From Odontocerum albicorne (Eukaryota > Arthropoda > Insecta > Trichoptera > Odontoceridae), in assembly GCA_949825065.1 (NCBI GenBank), contig OX463848.1, positions 27,986,699 to 28,050,698 on the forward strand: a stretch of 64,000 nucleotides of DNA, written 5' to 3'. Positions within the stretch are counted from its first letter, which is position 1. The number at the start of each line of letters is the position of its first letter. Under the pieces are notes generated by a model. It ran no database searches. It saw nothing but the letters and a program-made list of their open reading frames with translations, and was not told the DNA's origin. A program made the position numbers and the translations under genes. Of the stretch, positions 37,886 to 49,440 are shown piece after piece.

Positions 37886-38450
37886 TGTTATATTTGTGTA
37901 AAAGATTTTTTAAACTAATGAGTTAATCAGAATAATCGCCGAAAACAGAAAAACTTACATAAGCGTTTACAAAACTCGAGAAAATATAAAAAATCGTTTT
38001 CTACTTAGCAATATTTCATGTCTCATTTAATTTTTAGCTCCTTTTTATTGCTTTTTATTTTTATTACTTATTTCCTTGAAGAAAAAAAAGAATATTTCAC
38101 ATTTCCCCCCAATTTTCCGCTGAATACACACAGTATTTATGCTTCCGTTTTACAAACTTGATTTTATATTTATTGTATTTTTCTGGTACGTACAATAATA
38201 GGCAATAAATGTTAAAGACACAATACTTGAAGGATATCTAAACGAAAACCTATAAAGTAAACGATTCAATTAGAGTGTTGCAAAAATAACAGTATGGTAC
38301 ATAAGTATACTATAGTATATCCAATCTAAACTTTTTTTTATGTTATAAAAACAAAAAATTAATATTTGTCAACTCTTATCTTTTTTTTATGTTATAAGAA
38401 CGAACATTTATGTTGAAAAATAGATTTTTTTAAAATTAATGTAGTATATA

Positions 38451-39715
38451 CAGGTCTGTAAATATAAAACCGGAATTCGCTCATAGATGGCTCTAGTTGT
38501 CAATGTAGTGACTGTCAAACCGCGTCATTGGCGCCTTTTTCTTGTGTTTACATTTGTCAAAGACTTTTAACTCACTACAATACAAGTTTAATACAACTAC
38601 ATATGTTTTCATAGCGTTGAACATGTCTGTTTTTGTGCCTGAAAACTACGATTTGCGGACAGCATTGATTTTCTGTTACCATTTGAAGAACACTGCTGCA
38701 GAATCGCATCGAATGCTTGTCGAAGCTTACGGTGAGCATGCTCTTGGTAAATCATAGTGCTTTGAGTGGTTTAAAAAATTCAAAAGTGGCTATTTTGACG
38801 TGAGAAACGAAGAAAGTGGAAGACCACCGAGAAAGTTTGAAGACGCCGAATCGCAAGCATTGTTGGATGAGGATGACGCTCAAACGCAACAAGAACTCGC
38901 GGATCAATTAAATGTGACACGAGAAGCCGTCTCCATACGTATGAAAGCCATGGGAAAGATCCAGAAGGCGGGAAAATGGGTTCCACATGAACTGAATGAA
39001 AGACAGCAGGAAATCGACAAACTACTTGCGAAATGCTGCTCGCCAGGTACAAAAGAAAATCATTTATCCATCGAATTGTGACTGGCAATGAAAAATGGAT
39101 ATATTTCGAGAATCCTAAGCGTAAAAAATCATGGGTAACTCCAAGCAAACCATCGACTATAAGGCCAAATCACTATGGACGGAAAACAATGCTCTGTGTT
39201 TGGTGGGATCAAAAAGGTGTTATCTATTATGAGCTGCTAAAACGTGGCGAAAGTGTTAATACTGAACGCGACCGACAACAAATGATGAATTTTAACCATC
39301 ATTGCGTGAAAAACGATCAGAATATAAAAAGAGGCAACACAAAGTGATTTTGCTTCATGATAATGCACCATCGCATACGGCAAAACCGGTCAAGAAAACG
39401 ACTGAGGCGTTTAGTTGGCAAATACTTTCGCTTGCGGTTTACTCCCCAGACTTGGCTCCATCCGATTACTACTTATTTGCATCGATGGGAAACGCACTTG
39501 CTGAGCAGCGCTTCACTTCTTACGAAAATGGCTCGATGATTGGTTTGCCTCAAAAGAGCAACAGTTTTTTTGGAGTGGCATCCACAAATTGCCAGAGAGA
39601 TGGGAAAAATGTGTAGCTAGCGATGGACAATACTTTGAATAAAATATTTTTTACCATTTTCATACAATAAATGTGTATTTTCTATAAAAATATCCGGTTT
39701 CATATTTACAGACCT
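38451..39715 (+). mobile_element. Mariner element with both terminal inverted repeats
   Basis: 5' end aggtctgtaaatataaaacc (38452 on) pairs with 3' ggtttcatatttacagacct (ending 39715), with about one mismatch in 20. Total ~1.26 kb, the usual mariner size. The dinucleotides at the ends do not give a clean TA duplication, probably through mutation. Confidence 0.9.
38623..39642 (+). pseudogene. Mariner transposase, mauritiana (Mos1)-like, inactive
   Basis: The start ATG at 38623 (MSVFVPENYDLRTALIFC) is followed by the paired helix-turn-helix DNA-binding region and then the D,D34D catalytic domain. Lesions: an in-frame TAG at 38755-38757; single-base frameshifts near 39010 and 39298; a ~10-bp frameshifting deletion near 39528. 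The first catalytic Asp is Asn (TGNEKW, codon 39087-39089). The second (HDNAPSH, codon 39359-39361) and third (LAPSD, codon 39464-39466) remain, 34 residues apart as expected. The last codons (...GQYFE, stop 39640-39642) are intact in yet another frame. Family membership is strong; loss of activity is clear. Confidence 0.93.
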
Positions 39716-40146
39716 ACGAGTATGTATATATGAGTATTTTCGAATCGATTTGAATTATTACATGATCTCAATTTTTTTAATTGTGCACTTTTTTTAGAAA
39801 TAATTTAAATTGAAAACTGTTTTGTTACTCACGCAACCAGGATAGTATTGTTTTAAAAAATATATTAGTTAAATCCGTCAATTGTTTTGTGACTGCAAAA
39901 TGGATAACTCGAAATGCGGGACATCTGTTTCAGTATACAAAGGAATCAATATTCCATTTTCAACTAGTTTAAAGGCTCTATTTGTTGATAGCAAACATGA
40001 TAGGAATTTCCAGCCTGAGTTTAATATAAAATAATTGTATTGGGATAAAATATTCTTAATTTTTTTAACAGAATATTAAAAAAAATATTTACACTTTCTG
40101 ATTATGAATCGTTAAATTTGTTAAAATTGTCTCATTGCACCTTATT

Positions 40147-40452
40147 GACGACGTCCGTAGCCTAGTTGATATTGCCTGGTCTTTTTTTCCGGAGATTTTG
40201 TGTTCGATTCCCGATGATATCCAAAAAACAAATGATAATAACTGATAAAAAGAATATTTGCTAACAACATTTTCATTCACTGTGTAGTTGTTGTACACAA
40301 TCGATGCCGAACTGAACATTTCTTGCCTACTCAAATGGTCTCAACACGAAGACTCGCTCACTATCACTAAGGCCGACACAATAAGGTCTCCCTAGCACTC
40401 TCTTCAACATCATGAATTCGGATATATTGAAAGGTACTATGCGAATGAGATA
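40147..40452 (+). mobile_element. SINE-B copy
   Basis: Head gacgacgtccgtagcctag, B-box (gttcgattcccg), body ...actgataaaaagaatatttg... and the end gaattcggatatattga. Aligns with 3171 and 43531. Confidence 0.75.
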
Positions 40453-41639
40453 AATCTGTTTACACAATTGTAATTAATTAATTATCCTCTGTGAACCAAC
40501 CAGAAAACAGTTTAATTAATAAACACCCACTACTATCCTATCCTCACATAATACTATAATAATTAAAAATATTTTAATTTTTTTATATTATCCACCATTT
40601 ATTTTTGTTTTATCACAGTGAGACAATTTTAACTTTACTTTAATCCCGGATTTAATAGCCTTTAAAAGAAAAGTAGTAATATGCACAAACAAGACATTTT
40701 TATGAAGAGATCTCCAAACAGCACTTGAGTAGCTCTAGTCATCTTTAAATAATCAATATCAAATAATGTTATCAAATTAAATAATAAAAACTAAAAAAAA
40801 AGGTTGGACATAATACTCATCGATCACGTACCTACGTATACGGTTTAAAAGAACGATTTGTATTAGTTCGCAATCTATAACTATTATATACTAAAGTAAA
40901 ATCAATAGACCGAAACATTAAAGTTTCAAAAATTAACTCTGCATTATCTTACAACTTGCACACAACATCCTCGTACTTGCATGGAGTTAAAACAGGAGTG
41001 TCTATTAACTGGATTCTAGCGGTTTACGAGAAACCGGTCGTTAAAATTTGATACATGTTTATAGAATATACAAATTGTAGAAATAGGTTTACACAAACGA
41101 TTTAAACAGTTTCTTTTTATTTATGGCGGGGATAAACGACCCGTTTTTTTATGATACCACTGGATATACGAGTAACTGGGTTTATAAGTTTATTGATTTT
41201 TCACATAATTTTCCTATCCATTGCCTTAACTCATTATAGTAACGCTCATAAAGTATGACCTAAAAATATATCCTGCAAGTTTCTTGCGAGTCATTTGAAA
41301 AACTTGGTGCATAAAAAAAAGGAAAAAGTTTTTTTCTCTGAAACTAAGTCTGCAGTAGCTCTGGATATGATAAAAGTTCTAAACGGTTGCAACTTCCGAC
41401 GACCTAACGGTTAGTGTTATGACCATATCACTTCAAACTTCATCTCACCTAACCTATACTCCACTTTTCGATCAAAATTTGTTTGTAATTATAATATAAA
41501 ATCTATTTATTTCTAACTATCATATAAAACAAGTAGTTATATTTAAAAAAAGTCTCTAAAGGATTGATTTTTAATCTGCAATCCATAAAATACGAGAGTT
41601 TCAAGAACTTGCCAATACCGTTTTCATTGATTTTTCGAG

Positions 41640-41845
41640 CAGTAATTTCATATTTTTAGGTCAAATTCAAAAGTGAAATGGCACCAACATCTTGTAGACG
41701 ATCGTTCACGATATTTTCAGCTATCTCTCGTGTCGTAGAATTTGGTCGTCATCAATGGTAATCGTCCTTCCTGAAAGGACACCATATTCGAGTGTCGTAT
41801 CACCATTACGGCTTATGTTGATTATTACATCATCTCCATACATTT
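41640..41845 (-). pseudogene. Mariner transposase N-terminal fragment
   Basis: Minus strand: GDTTLEYGVLSGRTITIDD, then with a frame change TTREIAENIVNDRLQ, the linker between DNA-binding helices and the RSGRP-type motif of mariner transposases. No catalytic domain. Confidence 0.5.
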
Positions 41846-42440
41846 TTTATATACCGTATGTATCTTGTTTTGGTTTTCCTTGCATTTTTTCCTTTGCGGT
41901 GGTAAAAAGCATCAAGCAGCGAAAAACCACTTATTTTGATAAAAACTCGAAAGTATATCATAAAACCGTTCAAGCAATTTGACTTAGCAATGGCGAAAAA
42001 TACGCTATTGCATTTTATAATAATATAAATTCAGTACGTTTGGAATCAAATTAGCAGCGAAAGTTTGTGACCCAATAACCGAAAAATACGAAACGACTTT
42101 CTGAACTACATACTTATTCGATCCAAAGAAATAATAGCTAATAACCTCATTCAAAATGATTTATTCTTATTTTATGAACACCATCGTCATCGCCAAATTT
42201 CAAATGTCTTATTAAAAAATAACAATTTGCGTGAAGAAAGCTTCGCGATAGGAGGTAGAAACATGAGTCGTGTTGATAAATATTATTGGTGGCTATGTTA
42301 GTAACAAGTTCAATCCGAAAATTTTGATCAAAAAATATTTTTGTACTTAAAACAAATAGTAATAATGTGCAAATTTCATAACCTATAAAGTTTAAAATAA
42401 AATGCACAAAAGTATTCAATAAAGTATTTTTTTGGCAAAA

Positions 42441-42606
42441 TAGGCTATAATGTATAGGCAATTCACCCTCATGAGAATTATTTATGAATACAATAATAGG
42501 CTATAATGTACAGGCAATCCACACTCATAAGGATTATTTGTGAATACAATAATAGACTGTAATGTATAGGCAATCCACCCTCATGAGGACTATTTGTGAA
42601 TATAAT
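42441..42606 (+). repeat. 56-bp tandem repeat, three copies
   Basis: Unit taggctataatgtataggca plus atccaccctcatgaggat-like sequence, period 56. Confidence 0.92.
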
Positions 42607-43043
42607 AATTAGAGTACATTATTTATTTAGATTTCATGTAACAAAATATACATTTAACCCTAACCTAATGCTTCACACATATTTCGCTTCTGTTACATCC
42701 ATATACCTCGTAATGCACACCTTCCTGTTATACAGGTTATTCATTCTGCCCTCTTTCAGAATTTGACGATCTTGATCATATGTTTTCAGAACGTATTTGT
42801 GTATATATTTACTTGTATATTTTATACTTGTATTTATTTGGTAAATTTTTCATCATTCATTCAATCTTCGTGTCCGAACCACCGGATATCAGTGTTCTTG
42901 TATCGTCTTAATCGCATGCTCCCCTAATGTTCTCATTAGTCTAGAAGAAGTTTTCGTATCGTATTTTAATGTAAATTATTATATTATGTAAGAGAACAAA
43001 AGTAACCGAGACTTTATATAATAACATATTATCGTTGGAAGTC

Positions 43044-43255
43044 AAATTTGGATTGAACAACGGGATGATAAAAGCAGAAATTTGGATTGAACAAGGGTAT
43101 TATAAAAGCAAAAATTTGGATTGAACAGGGGTATTATAAAAGCAGAAATTTGGATTGAACAAGGGTATTATAAAAGCAAAAATTTGGATTGACCAAGGGT
43201 ATTATAAAAGCAGAAATTTGGATTGAACAACAGTATGATAAAAGCTAAAATTTAA
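43044..43255 (+). repeat. 34-bp minisatellite, six copies
   Basis: Unit aaatttggattgaacaaggg plus tattataaaagcag, with few substitutions between copies. Confidence 0.93.
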
Positions 43256-43530
43256 CCATAGAACTACGATTACGTTAAGTGGTGATAGTTAAATATTTTG
43301 GTATTTTAATGAAAAACGATTAACTATATTTATATTTAACGGATATTAACTATATTTCTATTTCAAACTGCACATAAAATATAAATAACGGGCTTAATAA
43401 ATATTTTTTTCTAGAAGGTTCTATCCAACATCAATAATTTGAAACAGTGACCGAATTAAACTTCGACCAATCCAAATAAAAAACTGAATTAAAATGAGCA
43501 TCGAAAAAATTATTTTACTTATCTAATAAT

Positions 43531-43848
43531 GACCTCCGTGACCTAGTTTGATGCCTGACTTCCACTCGGGGGTTAAAGATTCGATACCCGATAGTACCAA
43601 AAAAATGTCCCAATCTGGTAAAAAAAAAGTTCGTCTGGTAACAATATTCAAACATGCTAGACTTGTACAATTGTTGTTGCTTCTTTGGTTGTATCGCCAA
43701 CACGTGCAATGACGAACCTGTACCTACAACAGAGGCTCACAACCCGAAGGCTCGATTAATGGAGTAGAAGACCATGTTGTTTCCTAACCAGGTTCTTCGA
43801 TATGTCTGAATTATCAGTTCGGATATGTTGAAGAGAAAAATACGAACT
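43531..43848 (+). mobile_element. SINE-B copy, fullest body
   Basis: Head gacctccgtgacctagtttg, B-box gattcgatacccg, body with gttcgtctggtaacaatatt and caatgacgaacctgtacc, end gttcggatatgttgaagag. Confidence 0.8.
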
Positions 43849-44927
43849 GAAAAAATCAATTCAGCAAGGAAAATTTGAGTCTCGTGTTAAGCGTCACATC
43901 GAAAGCAGTGTAAATAATTTGTATTAATCATCATATAAGCTCAAAGCTAATTACAAACGAAACCTACCGGTATTTAAACGTAGGACTTTAGAATGCTTAG
44001 CCAAAACAGAAACCCTCAGACCCCTTGTACGGACAACTATGGTATGTACTTTGTTTTCCTGTATAACAGCCAAAATGGAATACTAAATACCAGAGAAAAC
44101 ATAATACTAATTATTTATTCCAGCAAGTTTGTGTGGGCAGTATAACACAAATCATAACATATAAAAATATATACGCAATAATAAAACAACAGCAATTATT
44201 TGGAAAAAAATATTAAAATAAAAAGGAAACAAACAAATATTATTTACAGAAAATTCACTTCTCGTGATAGTAAACATGTATGTACGTACGCTAACTACTT
44301 TCTCTTGTAGCGTAGCAAAAATTGTTGTTTGCTCTAATTAATTATCCACGTGAGTAACTTCAAAAATGCATCAAAACCTGGCTAATGACTTGGGCAAACA
44401 TCTCTGAAGCACTACCATATATTTTGGGAGTCCTAATATGATTGATACGCATTATTATAATGTATGTTGAAGCGTATTAAACCTCTGAACGTGTAATTTA
44501 TCCAAAATTCGCTAGAGTGCAGTATGACTAAAATATGAGAGTTGCTTATTAATTCTATTAATGTATCATCGAAAGCGTTTTTGATAATATTTGCAAACGT
44601 GATATATTTTTCTAAACTTCATAGATATTTTATATGTCTGCTGAATTGTTTAACCTTAAAAATTTTGCTCTCATGAATACGAGTCGTTTAAAACACGCGT
44701 TTAAATTCAGACGTCGCAAATGTTGCTAAAAAAAATGCATAATTGCATTACTGTGTGCGACGAACGTTTCATCAAGCATTTGCATATTCATTGTCAACAC
44801 ATTCATTTCCATATTATAGCAGACATTGTCGTGTTACAAAAAGGCATGTTTTTCATATTCTAATGAGTAGTGTGAGGAAAACTACTCTTAAAGGTCTAAC
44901 AAAAAAAATACAGAACCATTCTAAATA

Positions 44928-45842
44928 GGGTAGATTGGGAGAAGATGCCGTAGTTTTTGTTTATTTTTTTTGTAAAATCGTCTGTTGGTTTTATTTGTTA
45001 TTCATCATACTCTGGTTAAAATTGATACTTTTGTGTATAAATTAAAAATATATTTAACTTGAAAAATATTATGAAACACTTTGAAAAAAAATAATTCGTT
45101 AACGCTTGCATTTCGGCATCTTACCCCAATCTTGGGGTAAGATGGCCATCCATTTAATGGTAAGATGTCTTATGGGGTTTCAATGTTAAATACATCTTAG
45201 AGTTTTTTCGGGAATATTGAACGTTTGACTTGCTTTATACACAGTCATTCTATCTTGTTTGACAGCTTTAAAAGCATTTTGGAGATTATTTTTAGTCCAC
45301 AAACCCCGATTAGTTTTTCTTTGGTAAGATCTAGGCATTTCTGAAAAAAAAAGATCGAATTAATTCCCAGAAGTAGCTTAAAACAACGAAGACAACAACC
45401 AGGCATCTTATCCCAAGGGGAAACTACCGGCATCTTTCCCGAAAAAAATTCGTCATCTCACCCGGAAGTGTTGGACAAGACTCCAGTCCGCTAACTAACA
45501 TATTAGAAGGGGGAACTCGCCTCCATTTTACTTACGCGGAAAGGCCAGACACTAGACTCTCTAAAACTATCCGAATTACTTATTTCCCGTTTGAACTACG
45601 GCTTATATAACTAAGAAAACAAGACACATGTAAAATTATTTGACACGTGCCAGATAAGTTGGGACAAAATTACAATAAAAATTACCACTAAAAACTGATA
45701 AAAACTAACGAAAATGGAATACACTTGTCACTATTGAAGCTTCTCTCACACGACTGGCCGGCGTCCCCCTACTGCACCTGCACATAAGAGAACCACATGA
45801 CACGGCAACTTGTCCAACACGGCATCTCGACCCCACTCACCT
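44928..45842. mobile_element. Non-autonomous DNA element with TA flanks and subterminal repeats
   Basis: Left end gggtagattgggagaagatg; the right end, in reverse, aggtgagtggggtcgagatg. About 15 of 23 positions match, and both are bordered by TA (44926-44927, 45843-45844). Inside, the motif ggcatcttaccc or its reverse recurs, including a near-palindrome at about 45115-45150 and copies near 45403 and 45430. No transposase visible. Superfamily not assigned; a TA target suggests Tc1/mariner or pogo relatives. Confidence 0.5.
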
Positions 45843-46565
45843 TACTAATCCAAGCTTACGAATGGTATAACCCCACTTCTAAGATCAATATAATAACCTG
45901 AATTTAAAGCTAGTCAGGAATCAAAAACAAAATATAAAACGATAAATTTGTCTTACTTTAGTTTACGGTTTGTTGCCGATGTTACTTTATTAAAAGGCAT
46001 TTATTGTACAAAAATAATGAAGTGAAATTATATCGTACCTATATACGTATTTATTTTGACCATGTGAATATATATTAGATATTTTTTATTTATTCAATTT
46101 TTTAAATAATTGTTTACAAATGTTAACCTTATTAACCCGAGAAAAAACATTTACATATTTTTTTCAATACTTAAATTTATCATTAAGATACAAATCATAT
46201 AGACAAGGAAAAGTTCGAATGCTCGCAGCTTCTGAAGTACTATTTTGGCATTTTGTTAAAAAAATAAACTTTTGTACTGTGAATGTTATTTAGACTTTTT
46301 TTATAAGCTGAAAGTCATCGCGACTTCTCGTGTGTTAATGATCTTGCATCATACCTATACCAGTACGAGTATATTTGGACAATAAATTATTATTTGCCAA
46401 AGGAATAATTTACTCCATATTTATTTTTCGAAGCTTTCCACTTAATACAAATGTGATAAAATTATATATTTTTCTTTTTATAGATATTTTTTTTATTTAA
46501 ACGAATACCTTTTCAATGACTCTCTCTTAAACTTCATACAAGTTTCGGTAACGAAAACTAGGATA

Positions 46566-46612
46566 AGTTGGTTGGAAGAGATTGCCATTTACAAACCCAC
46601 CATATTTTACAC
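46566..46612 (+). mobile_element. SINE-A tail fragment
   Basis: gttggttggaagagattgcc, then acaaacccaccatattttac, equal to the 3' part of the family. The region 46685-46835 holds another very decayed copy. Confidence 0.5.
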
Positions 46613-47125
46613 TGTTAAATGGAATATATATTTGTGGATTCCACATAAGGATCACACATTATTTTTTGCACAGCTGTCCATATAAATTCAATATTAACCT
46701 CCGAAACCTGGATTTTCAAGTTTAAGTTCCGATAATGAACAAACAAATAAAATGTCCTGTCTATCTTTTATATACATGTCGTGTTGGTTGGAAAAAATGA
46801 TATATAACTATAAACCTGTCAGATTGCACAAATTGTTTACAGCGAAAGTATAAAACAGTATAAAAAAAATCCATAAGTCGACTCGCATCTTATAATGTAC
46901 GTATGTCAATAGAAAATCATCCATTGCCCTTAATTTACATCTGAATTTAAAAGGTTGACTGAAGCTGCCATGATAGAATACGATGGAACCCAAAATCACG
47001 GACAAGTGACATCACAGTTGATCGATTTTATAATATCGGGAGATATCAAATGGTGTCAACTTAATTTCGATTAGTTAACCTTACATCAGATGTAAAATCA
47101 GTCATATAGCACCGCCATACATTAC

Positions 47126-47402
47126 ATTTCTCATCAAGGTACACTTGTTCATATTAAGTTCCGTGTATTCTAGTGATTTCGATGTTGCTATCATTTCCAA
47201 TCAAGGAACATTTGTTCATATTAGAGTTCCATATATTCTAGTATTTTCGATGTTGCTATCATTTCTCATCACAATACACTTGTTCATGTTAGAGTTCCAT
47301 ATATTCCACTATTTTTGATATTGCTATCATTTCTCATCACAGTACACTTGTTCATATTAGAGTTCCATATATTCTAGTATTTTCGAAGTTCCTATCATTT
47401 CA
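47126..47402 (+). repeat. 68-bp minisatellite next to the cassette exon
   Basis: Four copies of a unit with catcacagtacacttgttca and attctagtattttcgatgtt. The last copy ends about 43 bases before the acceptor of the 47446 exon. Confidence 0.92.
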
Positions 47403-47445
47403 ATACAAAAATACTAATATATGTTTTCGTTATTTTCTGTTGTAG

Positions 47446-47556
47446 CTCGGACAGTTGCCCCCGCCGACAGCAGAGCCCGAGTGCTTGGAGGAGCTCCCGC
47501 CCCCTACGCCGCGCCCCCTGCTACGAGCTGCGTCGGTTGGGGCTCCTGATAATGAC
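47446..47556 (+). CDS. Ca-alpha1T: Cav3 T-type calcium channel alpha-1, exon: Pro/Glu-rich linker segment (frame-neutral cassette)
   Basis: 111 bp, exactly 37 codons, phase 0 at both ends. The encoded peptide is Pro/Glu/Leu-rich: LGQLPPPTAEPECLEELP, then PPTPRPLLRAASVGAPDND. It forms part of the cytoplasmic I-II linker and has no known fold. The acceptor is ttctgttgtag and the donor is gac|gtaagt, a near-consensus site. The exon is strongly GC-rich against an AT-rich intron. Because the upstream exon ends in phase 0 and the downstream exon starts in phase 0, skipping this exon would keep the frame, so it is a candidate alternatively spliced cassette. The sequence supports this but does not prove it. 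An RAAS motif could be a basophilic kinase site (inference). Confidence 0.85.
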
Positions 47557-47959
47557 GTAAGTTAATTGCTCCAACTCTAGCAAACATTTCTTGCTGTATC
47601 ACTCTTTGCTTGAAAATGTGTAATGCCTCTGTGTTCTAACCTGAACGTCTGCTGGTAAACAAAACCTTTTTAATGTACCATCCCCCGCTTTATACGGTAG
47701 ATAAGTTCCGAGAAAATTCGTATAATTTGAATTTGTGCAAATTGAGATGACACGTATATAAAATTGGAAGATACCAGTGTCGGTTTAGGCGAATATATAG
47801 TCGTCTAGATGTATTGTATAATTTACTTATCAAAATTCAAATAATTTGGAAATCAATTGCCTTTTAAAAAGCATTTTTCTTAACCGCGAGATAAGATGAA
47901 AGTAAAAGAAATTTTGATTAATTTAAAAAGCGATTCCTATTTTCCAAGAAATAGAAAGG

Positions 47960-49440
47960 ATCCATAGAAAGGATCCAAGTTGTGCAGAATCCTGCCGACC
48001 AATTACACGCTCATTGTGCTATCAAAAAGTTTAAGAACGCCTGATTAAAAATCGACTTGAATGGTTTGTCGAGCACAACTCACTTTTGCCGTCCTTCCAG
48101 TTTGGATTTCGGAAGTCTAATCATATACAAGTATGTGTAATTTGACTATTTTGACAACTGATATAAGAAGTTATTTTTTCAAAAAGGAATCGCGGCATTC
48201 ATAGATACCAAAAGAAACTGAAAATGTTAGACTTCCAATTCTACTAAAATAGCTGTAAATTGTTCATAATATTATTTCGGATTGAACCATTCAAGTCCAA
48301 AACGGGATAAAGGTTATTTCTAGAAAACTGTTTAAGGGTGTTACGCAGGGTTCTGTTTTGAGTCCGATACTATTCAATGTATACTGCGTCGATATTGGGG
48401 AGATTGTTTTCTATGGTTGCAAAGTTATTCAATACGCTGATAAAATTGTCATTTGTCTGTCTGGTCGAAACTTGTCCTTGTTATCTGGTAAAATTTTTAG
48501 ATGTATTGTGTCCTTGAATGAGTGGTGTCGATCCAATGGCTTACAGTTATCTCCCACGAAAAGCAAAAGAGTATTTATTATTTATTAAATATTCACTAAT
48601 AAACATCAAGTTTCTTCTACATACATCAATAAAGATAGGTAACATCGATATTCCGATTTGTGAACAAATTAAGTTTTTAGGCAATGTCCTCAAGAGAAAT
48701 ATTTTATGTAATTATCATGTAAATCATATTGTTTCAGTCTCTGAAAGACACATCAACCCCTATAGAGCAGTTTCCAGGGTCTGGTGGAGTGCTTATCGTT
48801 CTACTCTGAAGCTATTTTATAACACTTTTGTGCGCAGTCATTTAGATTTCGAATGTTTTCTTTGGGACCCCTTCCCCCAATATTTGGAATTAAAAATGAG
48901 TCGTATTCAATCCAAATGTCTAAGAATAATTCTTGGTGCAATGAAATCAAGCTCAATTAATGCAATGCAAGTTAAGGGAGTATAAATGCCACTTTATATG
49001 AGGACACTCTCAGTAATAATTTTTTCGAAAAATATTTTTTTTCGGAACACCCTCTTCCAAGAAAAATCATTATTCTTAATGATTTTTGTCAAACTAGATC
49101 ACGGAATTCTAATGGGCGCCTTCCTTCTTTTTATAAAAGTTTTACATGTCTTTCATCGTTACCAATCAACATCCAAAAACTAAATCGCTTACCGATTTTC
49201 GATATCTCATTCAATGCTGTATCATTTATCCCTAGGATTATGGAGTGTCTAGGAATCGATAAAAAAATCATCTTCCTCCTGCCATTGCCAATTGGTTTTT
49301 TTAACACTATCGTGAATAGAGACTTTCGTTATTTATACAGATGGGTCCAAAATGAAGGATTATGATTCCAGTGGGGCAGCAGTATATATCCCGGAAACAG
49401 ATACATTTTTTAAATTTTTTTTTGTTTAGCATAGATTTTT
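47960..49440 (+). pseudogene. Jockey/I-type LINE relic with RT and RNase H remnants
   Basis: Frame-shifting but readable in order: RLIKNRLEWFVEHNSLLP and FQFGFRKSNHIQ (RT start); KGVTQGSVLSPILFNVY (palm region, ~48330); QYADKIVIC, where the catalytic YADD is YADK (codons 48433-48444); LNEWCRSNGLQLSPTKSK; a long second-frame piece (48518-48985: FLGNVLKRN, YNTFVRSHLDFECFLWDP, QSKCLRIILGAM); then VIYTDGSKMKDYDSSGAAVY (49328 on), the start of an RNase H domain. Both the catalytic change and frameshifts show it is dead. A Jockey/I/R1-like clade is suggested by the added RNase H. Confidence 0.8.

Larger units (their letters stand above)
33669..47445 (+). other. Ca-alpha1T: Ca-alpha1T intron (13.8 kb)
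   Basis: Phase-0 intron. It contains SINE-A copies, two SINE-B copies, a minus-strand Tc1/mariner relic, a TIR-bounded mariner, two LINE 3' ends, a 915-bp TA-flanked DNA element and four minisatellites, listed separately. Blocks with nothing recognised: 35300-36360, 36650-36890, 37240-37590, 37880-38450, 39720-40145, 40455-41390, 41850-42440, 42610-43040, 43250-43530, 43850-44925 and 45850-46560. Confidence 0.85.

Noticed and set aside
43044..43255. CRISPR-like direct repeats
   Set aside because: Tandem minisatellite without spacers.
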